This document shows positions 16,961 through 26,689 of a stretch of 64,000 nt of DNA, one piece after another. Location: positions 62,001-126,000 of the forward strand of contig JAEUSQ010000015.1 in the NCBI GenBank assembly GCA_016788705.1. Reading direction: 5' to 3'. A model generated the notes under the pieces. That model did no database searches and had not been told where the DNA came from. It saw only the letters and a list, made by a program, of their open reading frames with translations. The DNA comes from Bacteroidetes Order II. bacterium. GTDB taxonomy: Bacteria; Bacteroidota; Rhodothermia; Rhodothermales; UBA2364. Position numbers and translations under genes: made by a program. How positions within the stretch are numbered: the first letter of the stretch is position 1; each line of letters begins with the position of its first letter.

Positions 16961-18112
16961 TTACCTGCTTTTTTTGCGGGCAAATAGGAGATTGGCGGGC
17001 AAATGAACCGCCAGTATATAAGGCTCTTCTCCTTGTGACCAATGGCCATAAGTAACGGTTAGAACACGCCCATCCGGAAAAACTTCCACCCCAGGATAAG
17101 CAGCATCCCATTGATTTTTATTGTCTTTGATGCGGAAGCGTAATTCCCCCTTTTTCCCTTCAACCAAATCCTGATATGTGCCCACCCAAGCTACCCAATC
17201 TCCTTTTGTGGGGCTTCCCTCGGCCATATCCCGGAAAGCGATGAACAAACGGCCATCTTTCAGGTATTTTGCCGTATGACGATCCCCAGTCAAAGCGAGC
17301 GGTAAAGCACGTGGCTGACTCCAATTTTCCCCTTCGTCTGTCGAAAAAACAATTTGAGAAGGTGCTTTTCGGCTATTTTCCCTCATTAACAAAGCAATCT
17401 GACGCCCGTCAGGCGATCGAATAGCGCCGGGTTCACAGAGGTGTAATGTGGCATCGGTCAATATTTCGATGGGTTCAGACCACGTTTTGCCATCGTCTGA
17501 GGAAAGGGTCTTATACACCCGAAACCGCCGTTCTCCTGCCCCTTTTTCACGAATAAAACGTCCATCATCGTGAAATAATGCCATAAGGCTGCCTTCTTTC
17601 AAAACCTCTAATGAGGCCATCGCCACAATGCCCCCAAAATTTCCGATCGGCTTAAGTGGCGTCCAATGGTGGCCATTGTCATCGGATGTAGCCAGTCGAA
17701 TGGGGTACAGTCCAGAAAACAGTAAAAGCCGCCTCCCACCTGCTTGGGTTCTGATTTGGTATATGGTGGGTGTTTCAAGCGAGGTGTCCCAATTTTCGGG
17801 TGTCGGGAGGCGTTCACTCCACGTTTTTCCACCGTTTTCACTTTTTTTATACAGAATAGCCCCTTTCCCATGCCCCCGTGGGTAAACCACCAACACGGTT
17901 TTTTGATCATCCAGCAAGACAGTGGTCGGATGTCCCAGATACTGCCCTTTTTCTTGGTCCACCAACTGCTGTAAAGATGATTCGGCATCCAGATCATATT
18001 GTGGAATCCCAAAAAACTGAGCAGATAGGTCGTCGTGCAACAACTTGACAGGCTGACAGGTTGTGAGTAGGACACAGGAGGCCCAAAAAAGCATTTGGTG
18101 AATTACTTTCAT
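16961..18112 (-). CDS. Sialidase/BNR-repeat six-bladed propeller lipoprotein
   Basis: The 383-aa protein has an N-terminal signal sequence with a likely lipobox around LLTTC (residue ~19, with an atypical Thr before Cys). At least four Asp-boxes follow (SENGGKTW, SDDNGHHW, SSDDGKTW, STDEGENW), the hallmark of sialidase-fold beta-propellers. An early arginine (YPRGHGK) and RENS / FRDM segments could supply the arginine triad, but I cannot confirm it. Exo-sialidase activity is therefore possible, not shown; many BNR lipoproteins have other glycosidase or binding roles. I used the ATG at 18112, since a GTG nine codons upstream only adds MSAPEYCIS before the signal peptide. It converges on the glycosyltransferase gene and is divergent from the TPR gene. 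Confidence 0.82.
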   Translation of the reverse strand: MKVIHQMLFWASCVLLTTCQPVKLLHDDLSAQFFGIPQYDLDAESSLQQLVDQEKGQYLGHPTTVLLDDQKTVLVVYPRGHGKGAILYKKSENGGKTWSERLPTPENWDTSLETPTIYQIRTQAGGRRLLLFSGLYPIRLATSDDNGHHWTPLKPIGNFGGIVAMASLEVLKEGSLMALFHDDGRFIREKGAGERRFRVYKTLSSDDGKTWSEPIEILTDATLHLCEPGAIRSPDGRQIALLMRENSRKAPSQIVFSTDEGENWSQPRALPLALTGDRHTAKYLKDGRLFIAFRDMAEGSPTKGDWVAWVGTYQDLVEGKKGELRFRIKDNKNQWDAAYPGVEVFPDGRVLTVTYGHWSQGEEPYILAVHLPANLLFARKKSR

Positions 18113-18344
18113 AGATATACAATATTCGGGGGCTGACACGTCGTTGTAATCAAACCGAGGCGGCGATAAGATAAGGGCGTTCTCCGAAAAAGAAAAACGG
18201 TTTCAAAATCGGGAATTTGGTTATCCAGCAGACCAATTCACGTTTGTTTCGGGAAAGGAAGTTGCTATATTGTTTTGCTATCTTCCGGTCTGCGCATCGG
18301 TACTGTAGTTTATCCTCCATCACCTTCACAAAGACCGCACGTAC

Positions 18345-21300
18345 ATGCGCTTTGTTCTCGTTTCTCCGGCGTTTGGCTTCTCCCCAAAATGCGCCTTGCT
18401 TTTATTTTTGGGGTGGTTTTCTGGTGAACTGGCTTTTGCCCAAACACCTACCACCTCTGCACACACCGAATATGCAACGGCTTTAGCGCTTTTTCAATCG
18501 GGCGTTTATCAAAAAGCCTATGAAGCCTTTAAGTCTTTCGAGCAGCAATATCCGGATCATCCTCATGCGGCAGAATCCCGATATTATCAGGCGGAGTCGC
18601 TACTTGCTTTAGGAAAAACCCAAGAAGCGGCACCGCTCTACGCCTCGTTTGCAAGTCACTACCCCGGCCATCCGTTTGGGGAAAAAGCGCAAATGACCCT
18701 AGGCCAATATTATTTTGAAAAGGGGGAATATGCCAAGTCGCGTGCCGCATTTGGAGGGGTTTTTCAAAACCAAAAAGATCCTGAACTGGCTGCTGAAGCC
18801 CTTTATTGGATGGGGCTAAACAGTATCCGTCTAAATGAAATGGATATTGCCTTAGACTACTTGGATCAAGCCCATATCCGGTTTCCAAATACCCAGATTG
18901 CCCCACAGGCACTGTATCTGGTAGGAAAAACCGAGTTGGAACGTAAAAATTTTGCCCGTGCAGCCGAACTTTTTGATCAATTAGCAAACCGTTACCCCTT
19001 GTCCGACTTTACCGGAAAGACGGCTCTGGCTGGCATGGAAGCCAATTTTGAATTAGGCCGATTTGAACGGGTACTCGGCGAAGGAGACAAACGACTACCC
19101 TTTTTTACAGGCCGCGATTTAGAGCGGGCATTGATGATGATGGGCGAATCGGCCTCACAGTTAAACGATTTTAGTAGGGCACAATATTACTTCACCCAAC
19201 TCAACAACAACTTTCCCCGCAGCCCTTATACCCGATATGCGAATTTTGGCTTAGGATGGACCTATCTTCAACAAAAACAATACAGTACAGCATCAGGTTT
19301 TTTCCGCGCAAGTAAACAGGATTTCAAAGACAATCTGGCACAAAAAGCCACTTATTATGAAGCAGTATCCACATTACTTTTAGGAGAAACCAATCAAGCA
19401 CGCACAATCTTTTCGGATGTAGTGGTACTTTGGCCGCAAGGAGAATTTACAGACCAGGCACTTTTTGAACTAGGTCTCCTTCAGTATAAAGCACAACGTT
19501 GGGAAGAGAGTGCACGGTATTTCAACCAATTGGTAACCGGTTTTCCTGCTTCCAACCGAACCGGAGACGCATATTTGTACCTTGGCGAATCGTTTGCCTT
19601 ATTGGGTGATAACGACCGGGCCAACGCAGCTTTTGAACAAGCCATGCGCCAAACCAATCTGACGGCATCGGCACGCAACCAATTAAGTTATCGGAAAGGA
19701 TGGTTATTGTATCAAAATCGAAATTTTGCAGAGGCACAAGCCGCTTTTGGAACAGCCTTTACGACGTCTAATGCCGGAGAGGCCCTTTTTTGGCAGGCCG
19801 AAAGTTTGGTTCAGGAGGGTAAGTATGCGGATGCCGAACGCCTCTTAAACCAATACATCGCCGGATATAAACAAGATCCAAACGTAAACAGTGCCCATTA
19901 TGTACTGGGTTGGATTTACTTCAATACGGGCCGTTACGACTTGGCTGCCCGCAGTTTCGAGACTTTTACCGCTAACTTCCGGCCCACCGCCAATCAAGAA
20001 GCGTACCGTACCGATGCCCAGATGCGGCTCGGCGACAGTTATTTTGCTTTGAAACGGTTTGATGATGCCGTTCTCGCCTACCGAAAAGTGGGCAATCAAG
20101 GGACCGTATATGCACTCTTCCAGATTGGTCAAGCATACATGAACAGTGGACAGGAGGCCGATGCCATCAATGCCTTCCGTAGATTGGTCGGCAATTATCC
20201 CAACTCCGAATGGGCGCCCGAATCACAATACCTCGTAGGTTACATCCTACTCCAGCAACAAAAATACGACTTGGCCATTAATGAGTACTTCAATGTATTG
20301 CGTTTCTATCCCCAAAGCCCCGAAGCTGCTAAAGCACAATATGGAATCGGAGATGCCTATTTTAACCAAGATCGCTTTTCCGAGGCCATTAATGCATACA
20401 AAGAAGTGATCATCCGGTATCCCCAAAGCCCTGTGATTCCGGATGCACTTATGGGAATTCAACTTTCGTATCTCGCCCTAAATCAGCCTGGTGCAGCCGA
20501 AACGCTCATTGACCAGTATTTGCGCCAAAATCCCGGAACAGAAGTGGCAGATCAAGTACGGTTTAAGCAAGCTGAAATGCAGTTTCAGAATGGTGAAACC
20601 CAAAAAGCCCTCACTGGATTTCAGTACTTTTTGCAGGCGAACCGAAATCCGGCATTAGCCCCAGCTGCAACCTACTATGTAGGAGCCAGTTATTACCAAC
20701 TGAAAGATTACCGAAATGCGGAACAGTACTTAAAACTAGTATTGGATCGTTACCCCTCGGAGCCAGCATCGTTTGAAGCCGCACGTCTATTGGCCAATTT
20801 ATTGCTGACAACCGGAAGGCCCAATGAAGCCCTTAGCTTATTCAAACGATTGGAGACCAATGCAGAGGGAGATATTTCTGAAATCTCCGAAGCCCAATTA
20901 GGTCAGGCGCAAGCCATGATTGCGTTGGGGGATACCGAGGGCGGACGTCGGTTGTTGGAACAAATTGCATCCAAACACGCCACACAAGATGCTGGAAAGA
21001 CGGCCTTACTCCGACTCGCCGCCGTGAACGTACAATTGAACAATTTAAATGCTGCATTAGATCTCTATCGGCGAATGGCCCAAACCAACGACGATGTTTT
21101 TGCCAGTGAAGCACAATTTCGTTATGGAAGCCTCTTGTTGCAGATGAACCGCGCACAAGAAGCCCTTCAAGCCTTCACCGCCATCCAACAACGTTTTCCA
21201 GATGTGATAGATTGGGTGGCGCAAAGTTATTTGGGACAGGCACGCGCATATCGGGCACTCGGCAATCGAGCCAGCGCCCTTCAGGCATATGATCAGGTCA

Positions 21301-21362
21301 TAGTGGAATATGGTCAAACCCCTTATGCACAGATTGCCCGTTCGGAGAAAGCAACACTTTAA
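18345..21362 (+). CDS. Large periplasmic TPR-repeat protein
   Basis: This 1005-aa protein has a signal peptide (cleaved after about residue 32, ELAFAQ). The rest is a solenoid of about 25 tetratricopeptide-like repeats with recurring motifs such as ALFQSGVYQKAYEAF, YPDHPHAAESRYYQA, YLVGYILLQQQKYD and YPQSPEAAKAQYGIG. The alternation of one TPR helix pair with Y-P-S-P turn sequences resembles the YbgF/BamD-like class of periplasmic TPR proteins that tether outer-membrane and inner-membrane machines. It is the first gene of a five-gene plus-strand cluster. The barrel protein follows after 34 nt. A scaffold role is an inference. No enzyme motif is visible. Confidence 0.86.
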   Translation: MRFVLVSPAFGFSPKCALLLFLGWFSGELAFAQTPTTSAHTEYATALALFQSGVYQKAYEAFKSFEQQYPDHPHAAESRYYQAESLLALGKTQEAAPLYASFASHYPGHPFGEKAQMTLGQYYFEKGEYAKSRAAFGGVFQNQKDPELAAEALYWMGLNSIRLNEMDIALDYLDQAHIRFPNTQIAPQALYLVGKTELERKNFARAAELFDQLANRYPLSDFTGKTALAGMEANFELGRFERVLGEGDKRLPFFTGRDLERALMMMGESASQLNDFSRAQYYFTQLNNNFPRSPYTRYANFGLGWTYLQQKQYSTASGFFRASKQDFKDNLAQKATYYEAVSTLLLGETNQARTIFSDVVVLWPQGEFTDQALFELGLLQYKAQRWEESARYFNQLVTGFPASNRTGDAYLYLGESFALLGDNDRANAAFEQAMRQTNLTASARNQLSYRKGWLLYQNRNFAEAQAAFGTAFTTSNAGEALFWQAESLVQEGKYADAERLLNQYIAGYKQDPNVNSAHYVLGWIYFNTGRYDLAARSFETFTANFRPTANQEAYRTDAQMRLGDSYFALKRFDDAVLAYRKVGNQGTVYALFQIGQAYMNSGQEADAINAFRRLVGNYPNSEWAPESQYLVGYILLQQQKYDLAINEYFNVLRFYPQSPEAAKAQYGIGDAYFNQDRFSEAINAYKEVIIRYPQSPVIPDALMGIQLSYLALNQPGAAETLIDQYLRQNPGTEVADQVRFKQAEMQFQNGETQKALTGFQYFLQANRNPALAPAATYYVGASYYQLKDYRNAEQYLKLVLDRYPSEPASFEAARLLANLLLTTGRPNEALSLFKRLETNAEGDISEISEAQLGQAQAMIALGDTEGGRRLLEQIASKHATQDAGKTALLRLAAVNVQLNNLNAALDLYRRMAQTNDDVFASEAQFRYGSLLLQMNRAQEALQAFTAIQQRFPDVIDWVAQSYLGQARAYRALGNRASALQAYDQVIVEYGQTPYAQIARSEKATL

Positions 21363-21396
21363 ACCCGAAAACGCCCTATAAAACAGTTTAAGAGTT

Positions 21397-23157
21397 ATGA
21401 AAAGCTATCGTTTTGGGGTTCTATTTTTTTTACTAATCGGACAGGTTTTGCTGGCACAACCCGTTGTACCGGACCTTAAGCCGAATGAAGTGGTGATCCG
21501 AAGCAAAAAGCCAATCGAATTACCAAAAATAGAACGCCCCTCCATCACCAGTTTGGTAATTCCTCCGAAGCCTTTTTCACCACCCGAAGGACAAACCCCT
21601 TTTATTGGTGGGTACAAGCAAAACCCCACCGAACTTCCTCATAATTCGTTGGCCGATGTTCCCGTTGGCGATCGTTTTACCCTGTCTTCTGCACAGCCAA
21701 GACAACTTCTACTAAAAGCGTCTGCGGGCCGTTATTTTAGTCGTGAACTTCAGGCATTTGCCCATGTACCGTTTCGGGATGGGGTTGCTTTTTTTGGGGA
21801 TATAGACTACTTGGGGAGCGATGGACATCAGCCTTTTGAAGCAAAACCGGATTTAAAGGCTACTTTTGCGAATTTCAAACTTAAAATCGGCTCCTCTCAA
21901 GAATACCAAAAAAGTATTGCCCGTTTGATTCTGAATGGCTTTTCCACCCGAAACAATCTTTTTGGTGCCGATACAATGATGGTGGTGACAGGCCCTAAAC
22001 TAATGGCACAGCCCCTCCGAAAGGGACGTGGCCTAGGAATCGGCGGAGATTGGTACGCCCTCGAAACCGCCCGTTTCCCTTTTAAAATTCGTGCTGACTA
22101 CCAGAGTGAACGATTCGATAGTGACATATTATCTGTTGCACCGGATATCTATTCCAGAACTGAAAAACGCATGAATCTCGGCGGCGAGGCCCGAATACCC
22201 ATGGGAAAAGTTGAGTTTTTTTCGGATGCACACCTGACCCTCTCTGCAATAGATTCAAAAGCCGTACTCGGTTCAGACTTGCTTTCGCAATCGGTGAAAG
22301 CAGGGATTACTTGGATGATCACGAAGGCATTATGTATCAGCACGGGTCTTCAATATGCTGGCTTTGAGGCTTCGGAAAGAAACATGGGTACGGAACCTGT
22401 TTCAAAAAACTTCTTCGCACCTTATATCCGCGCCGATTATTTCTTCCCCAAAGGATTGCAGGTGTTTTTGAAAAACGACCCCCGCATCATCCATCATACT
22501 ACCTCCGGCTTATTTGCACAGAATCCGTATTTGATTGATGATCCGATAGTTAAACCAACCGTAAGCACCATTGCCATTGAGTCTGGTATCGGTTTAAGAA
22601 GACAACCTTATCAGTTTGGTTTTAAAGCAGGTTATACAAAAAACCCGGAATATTTATATTTTCAAAAGGCTACCAAGGACCGATATGCAGGTTTTGCAAG
22701 AGGGATATTTGAATCTCAATATGCACTGGCGGATGCTTTTTATGCACAGGCCGAGGCGGGTATCACCCTTTTTGAAGTCCTTTGGGCTTCGGTGACGGCA
22801 AAGTTACAAAATGGACGCCTGATTGGTTCAGAGGGAAACGAAGATACCCTAATCCCACATGAAGCCACATTTGAGTCTTCTGGCAGCCTCGTGTACACCT
22901 TTTTAAAACAAAAGGCACGTCTTCAAGCGGATATTAACATGATTGGCACGAGATATGCAAGCACCGATAAAACAGGAGAAGTTACACCTGTATTGGATTT
23001 AGGAATTTCAGGGAGTTATCAAATTTGGAAAGACTATGGCGTTTATGCACAAGTAAAACACCTTTCCGCCAGTCCATACGAACGCTGGGCTGGCTATCCT
23101 GAAGCCCGATTTGTGGTGATGCTGGGTATTAAAACAGCCTTGAATGTATTGAATTAA
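21397..23157 (+). CDS. Predicted outer-membrane beta-barrel protein
   Basis: This 586-aa protein has a signal peptide (residues 1-20, ending LLAQ). A proline-rich periplasmic segment of about 60 residues (PKIERPSITSLVIPPKPF) follows, and then a long run of alternating hydrophobic/polar beta strands rich in aromatic residues. The C-terminal strand ARFVVMLGIKTALNVLN fits an outer-membrane barrel end poorly in its last residue, but the remaining pattern is barrel-like. No TonB-dependent plug domain is seen. I do not recognise a named family. It lies between the TPR scaffold and the SPOR protein, so it is probably the outer-membrane part of the same envelope machine (inference). Confidence 0.7.
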   Translation: MKSYRFGVLFFLLIGQVLLAQPVVPDLKPNEVVIRSKKPIELPKIERPSITSLVIPPKPFSPPEGQTPFIGGYKQNPTELPHNSLADVPVGDRFTLSSAQPRQLLLKASAGRYFSRELQAFAHVPFRDGVAFFGDIDYLGSDGHQPFEAKPDLKATFANFKLKIGSSQEYQKSIARLILNGFSTRNNLFGADTMMVVTGPKLMAQPLRKGRGLGIGGDWYALETARFPFKIRADYQSERFDSDILSVAPDIYSRTEKRMNLGGEARIPMGKVEFFSDAHLTLSAIDSKAVLGSDLLSQSVKAGITWMITKALCISTGLQYAGFEASERNMGTEPVSKNFFAPYIRADYFFPKGLQVFLKNDPRIIHHTTSGLFAQNPYLIDDPIVKPTVSTIAIESGIGLRRQPYQFGFKAGYTKNPEYLYFQKATKDRYAGFARGIFESQYALADAFYAQAEAGITLFEVLWASVTAKLQNGRLIGSEGNEDTLIPHEATFESSGSLVYTFLKQKARLQADINMIGTRYASTDKTGEVTPVLDLGISGSYQIWKDYGVYAQVKHLSASPYERWAGYPEARFVVMLGIKTALNVLN

Positions 23158-23265
23158 CGGTTTATTTTTACCATAATTATCCACGGATGGCTTCAAAAAT
23201 GTATGATTCATGATTATCTTGTAAAGCCCTCCAGTTTCTGAACCAATCTTTTATTTGCCGAAAAC

Positions 23266-25350
23266 ATGAACGATCCATTGCCGCGATTCCGGCGCGAAGA
23301 AGTGTTCCAATCTACACAAATACCGGAATCGGATATACAACATCCCATCCCCAATCCGGCCCAAGCAGCAGCAGCCGTTTTGGATGCCCTCTCCTCGGAT
23401 GCTCCTGAAGGGGTAGCCTTTGTACCGGAAGGCCTGCCAAGTCCCACAGGTATTGTTCAAGACTTACCCATTTCAGGAAGCTCGGCTGCCGAATCCATTG
23501 CAGAGGGGGTATCCGGATTTGACGAAACCCTTCATGTTGCCGCACCGGAAATTACGACCGAAGGATTGATTGCCGATATTCCACAGGCCATTCCAGAACT
23601 ACCTCAGGCAGAAGTAGAAGGTATCAACCGCTTTTTATACGATGAAACCCTTGGGGATCCGATGGATACAGCCTCTTTTTCGGCACCCATCGCTTATACT
23701 GGCGAAATCCATTCAGTAGCTTCCGAAACCGAATGGAAACCTTTAGAAAACCTTCCATCCGCAATCTCATCCCAAGCTATTGTAGATGATGAACCTCTTC
23801 TGGTACTCCCCTCCGTTGAGGCAACGCCCCCCCTTGACAATGCTTTGATGAATTTAGGCAATGAGTTGCCGGATGATCTACGGTCTCCGATTATGGACTT
23901 TTCAGAATCCGGCGGCTTGGCACACCCAACCGAACCGCTTATGATCTTGGAATCAGTTACGGCTGAAAACACGGCTGAGGGAGGCCCAATTTCAGACCTT
24001 GCGGTTCCCGACCGCACCGAAGCCTTTGAAACCTTGACCGCACGTGAAACTGTACCCGTTCTGGCGCAACCGATTCCCTTGGCGCCAGAAGATCCCATTG
24101 CACCACCCACTGATCCTAAACAGGAAATCGCCATGATGTTAGAACAAGATGAACCGGCTTTTACCGTGGCTGTCCGGTATCTCGAAACCTATCGCCAAGA
24201 CCCGACCGGAGAATCGGGTGCGGATGCCCTTTTCTGGGCTGCCGAAAATTATCAGAAAGCCGGACTACCCGGAAAAGCACGCGGCCTGTTTCAAGACTTT
24301 GTGCGCCAATTCCCCAATCACCCCAAAGTATCAAAAGCACAAGAATATCTTCAATGGATAGATGTGGATACTCCTTCGGAAGAGCAAGTAACCCGCCCTA
24401 CCCTCAACACAGCGCTTGCCACACAGGTACCCAGCGAACCCAAACAGCCTGAGCCGCCATATGGCACGCCCTTGCCCAGTTTTCGTCCCATTGGCGACCA
24501 GACGCCCGCGGCGGCGGCCCATATACCAGCACCTCAACCCGTTACCGACGAGCCATATCACTACATCGCTCCACCTGTGATGGGGCCCACAATGCGTAAT
24601 CCACCTGCCCAGCCGATTCCACAAACAGTACGCATGTCATCAACACCGGAACAAAACCCTAACGAACCTGTTTCTAACGAATCTTCGAGAGCAACCACAG
24701 CGGCCGTAGCCGCTACGGCCACTTCCGTTCCGCTTTTATTAAGAGCCAAAAATTTTGTACAATCTAAACCTCCCAAAGTGCGCGGCTTAATTTATATATT
24801 GAGTGGCCTTGCCCTCTTTCTCATTGCCTTGGTTTTGTTTACCCTGAGCCGAGGACTCTTTTCCAGTACTACTGGCCCAACCATCTCCCAATCGGGACAA
24901 ACGGGTCTTACCAATGAAAGTTTGGTACAGCAACGGGGTACTTCTCCTACGCCTGCTCCTGGTACAGCGGGCGGATTGATTGGTAACGGAGAGGGTACGA
25001 CGGCCACTTCCGGCGGCACGGGTGCTACGGCTAGTGGTGGTACAACCACAGGATCAGCGTCCGATATTTTCCGCAGTCCTATGGAGGTACAAGGGGGGAG
25101 CGATCTAAACACCTCGGCTGGCGGCTGGGGCTGGTCTCTCAAGTTTTCCTCTAACCGTACCGAGCTGGAAAAGATGGCAGCCAACCTACGTAGTCGTGGG
25201 TATCGTACAGGTATTATCACCATCAGTTCCCCCCAGCAAGGCTATCGGCTGATTTTAGGTCAGTTCAAGTCTAAAGAGGAAGCCAAAGCATCAAAAGGCA
25301 AATTGCCCTACGATACGCCCAAGGACGCTTGGACCGTAGAAATTAAATAA
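23266..25350 (+). CDS. Inner-membrane SPOR-domain protein with long acidic N-terminal region and TPR
   Basis: The 694-aa protein has four parts. Residues 1-285 are acidic, Pro/Glu/Ala-rich and probably disordered. Residues ~287-360 form a short TPR-like block (FTVAVRYLETYRQ, YQKAGLPGKARGLFQDFV). A single TM helix spans about 508-530 (LIYILSGLALFLIALVLF). A Ser/Thr/Gly-rich linker leads to a C-terminal SPOR domain (about 619-694, GWGWSLKFSSN ... YRLILGQFKSKEEA). SPOR domains bind denuded septal peptidoglycan. With no signal peptide and one TM helix, the long N-terminus should be cytoplasmic and the SPOR domain periplasmic. A strong terminator follows, separating it from exbB. Confidence 0.87.
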   Translation: MNDPLPRFRREEVFQSTQIPESDIQHPIPNPAQAAAAVLDALSSDAPEGVAFVPEGLPSPTGIVQDLPISGSSAAESIAEGVSGFDETLHVAAPEITTEGLIADIPQAIPELPQAEVEGINRFLYDETLGDPMDTASFSAPIAYTGEIHSVASETEWKPLENLPSAISSQAIVDDEPLLVLPSVEATPPLDNALMNLGNELPDDLRSPIMDFSESGGLAHPTEPLMILESVTAENTAEGGPISDLAVPDRTEAFETLTARETVPVLAQPIPLAPEDPIAPPTDPKQEIAMMLEQDEPAFTVAVRYLETYRQDPTGESGADALFWAAENYQKAGLPGKARGLFQDFVRQFPNHPKVSKAQEYLQWIDVDTPSEEQVTRPTLNTALATQVPSEPKQPEPPYGTPLPSFRPIGDQTPAAAAHIPAPQPVTDEPYHYIAPPVMGPTMRNPPAQPIPQTVRMSSTPEQNPNEPVSNESSRATTAAVAATATSVPLLLRAKNFVQSKPPKVRGLIYILSGLALFLIALVLFTLSRGLFSSTTGPTISQSGQTGLTNESLVQQRGTSPTPAPGTAGGLIGNGEGTTATSGGTGATASGGTTTGSASDIFRSPMEVQGGSDLNTSAGGWGWSLKFSSNRTELEKMAANLRSRGYRTGIITISSPQQGYRLILGQFKSKEEAKASKGKLPYDTPKDAWTVEIK

Positions 25351-25358
25351 AACCCTCG

Positions 25359-25409
25359 GAAGCCTGTCTTATAATGTATAGGCATTAGATAGGCTTCTTT
25401 CTCTTTTTC
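25359..25409 (+). terminator. Intrinsic terminator between SPOR gene and exbB
   Basis: An 11-bp stem (GAAGCCTGTCT / AGATAGGCTTC, one G-T pair) with a 17-nt loop is followed by TTTCTCTTTTT. It lies 9 nt after the SPOR stop codon and about 20 nt before the exbB start. It should reduce read-through, so exbBD may also have a promoter of their own. Confidence 0.7.
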
Positions 25410-25429
25410 CCACTTGTTCCGCAAAACCC

Positions 25430-26203
25430 ATGCCATTGCTCAACGGATTCATCCTTGCCTTACAGCAACCAACTGCCACCCCTCTTGCTACGCAACCGGG
25501 CCCAACCCCTGTAACACCACAGGCCACAACGAATATGTTCGACCTCGTTTGGTCTGGCGGATGGGTCATGATCCCAATTATCATCGCCTCGCTTTTGGCG
25601 GTATATGTATTTATAGAACGTTTTTTACTTTACCGCAAGGCTGCAGCAAACGAAAACTTTATTGAGTACATCCGCCGATACCTACAAGGTGGCGATGTTC
25701 GGGGAGCACTGACCTATTGCGCTACCATTTCAAAACCAGTGGCACAAGTTGTAAAAAAGGGTTTAGAACGGATTGGGCGTCCGATTACCGAGATACAGGA
25801 AATTGTTCTGATCGAAGGCAGGGATCAGGCATATAAGTTAGAAAAAAGGCTGGTATGGCTTGCAACCATTGCTGGAGTTGCCCCACTTTTAGGATTTCTG
25901 GGCACTGTTTTGGGCATGGTCGAGGCATTCCAGTCTATTCAAAGTATGCAAGGGCAGGTGAATCCAAGTGTTTTAGCAGGCGGAATCTGGACGGCACTCA
26001 TTACCACCGTAGGTGGTCTAATTGTTGCTATACCAACACAAATTGCCTACAATTACTTATTGGAGCGCTATCATTTCATTGTGAACCAAATGGAACGTTT
26101 TTCCTCGGACTTTATTGACCTGTTACAGGAACCCGTTCCCACTATGGTGATGCCACAAACCACGCAACCATACCCATACCCGCAACAAAATCCGCAATAC
26201 TGA
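25430..26203 (+). CDS. exbB: MotA/TolQ/ExbB proton channel family protein
   Basis: This 257-aa protein has the three-TM topology of ExbB/TolQ: TM1 at about residues 45-63, TM2 at about 143-165 and TM3 at about 187-207. A cytoplasmic helical domain lies between TM1 and TM2. The conserved stretch GVAPLLGFLGTVLGMVEAF is in TM2 and the TALITTVGGLIVAIPTQIAYN segment is in TM3. With ExbD/TolR it forms the proton-motive-force motor that drives TonB- or Tol-type work across the periplasm. A Pro/Thr/Gln-rich N-terminal tail (residues 5-35) precedes TM1 and the C-terminus is Pro/Gln/Tyr-rich. Its stop is one nt from the exbD start. Whether it serves TonB or a Tol-like function cannot be told; the neighbouring SPOR and TPR proteins favour a Tol-like role. 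Confidence 0.92.
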   Translation: MPLLNGFILALQQPTATPLATQPGPTPVTPQATTNMFDLVWSGGWVMIPIIIASLLAVYVFIERFLLYRKAAANENFIEYIRRYLQGGDVRGALTYCATISKPVAQVVKKGLERIGRPITEIQEIVLIEGRDQAYKLEKRLVWLATIAGVAPLLGFLGTVLGMVEAFQSIQSMQGQVNPSVLAGGIWTALITTVGGLIVAIPTQIAYNYLLERYHFIVNQMERFSSDFIDLLQEPVPTMVMPQTTQPYPYPQQNPQY

Positions 26204-26204
26204 A

Positions 26205-26633
26205 ATGAGCCGCTTTCATTTTTCCACCAACAAACTCCGTCCGATGGAGTCGTTTAGTCAGGCAGGAATGGCGGACATCACCATGTTGCTCCTCATTTTT
26301 TTCTTGCTAACCTCTAATTTTATCATCCAAAATGGACTTCCGGTTAACGTCCCCAAGGCCGAAGCCGGAACCCCGACAGACAGCGAGCAATACCTGACCG
26401 TCATTGTCACGGAAAACAACGAGATTTTTGTGAATCAAGTACAAATCCGTGAAGAGGACTTGGTTGGCACCTTAAATGCAAACAAAGGGGATATGCAAAA
26501 AGTGGTCATTCGTGCAGATGAAAAAGCACGTCATGGAGTTGTCACTGCGGTGATGTCGGCGGCGGCATCGTTGGACTTACGTGTAGCAGTTGCCACCGAG
26601 CTACCAGAAGAGAACACGTCTTCTGGTAGGTAG
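26205..26633 (+). CDS. exbD: ExbD/TolR family biopolymer transport protein
   Basis: The 142-aa protein has one N-terminal TM helix with the proton-carrying aspartate in MADITMLLLIFFLLTS (Asp about residue 24). A periplasmic ExbD/TolR domain follows, with the VNVPKAEAG motif and VVIRADEKARHGVV near the C-terminus. This is the standard stator partner of ExbB. It is separated from exbB by a single nucleotide, so translation is coupled. An intrinsic terminator closes the unit 27 nt downstream. Confidence 0.93.
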   Translation: MSRFHFSTNKLRPMESFSQAGMADITMLLLIFFLLTSNFIIQNGLPVNVPKAEAGTPTDSEQYLTVIVTENNEIFVNQVQIREEDLVGTLNANKGDMQKVVIRADEKARHGVVTAVMSAAASLDLRVAVATELPEENTSSGR

Positions 26634-26659
26634 TTCCTTTCAATGGTATTATGTTTGGG

Positions 26660-26689
26660 GGCCGATATGTGTTTATCGGCCTTTTTTTT
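26660..26689 (+). terminator. Intrinsic terminator of the exbBD unit
   Basis: A perfect 8-bp stem (GGCCGATA / TATCGGCC) with a 6-nt loop is followed by eight Ts. The T-run overlaps the stop codon of the convergent lipoprotein gene. Confidence 0.88.

Noticed and set aside
18345-21362. Possible DNA tandem repeat array
   Set aside because: The periodicity is at protein level (TPR motifs); the DNA of the repeats is too diverged for a true tandem repeat.
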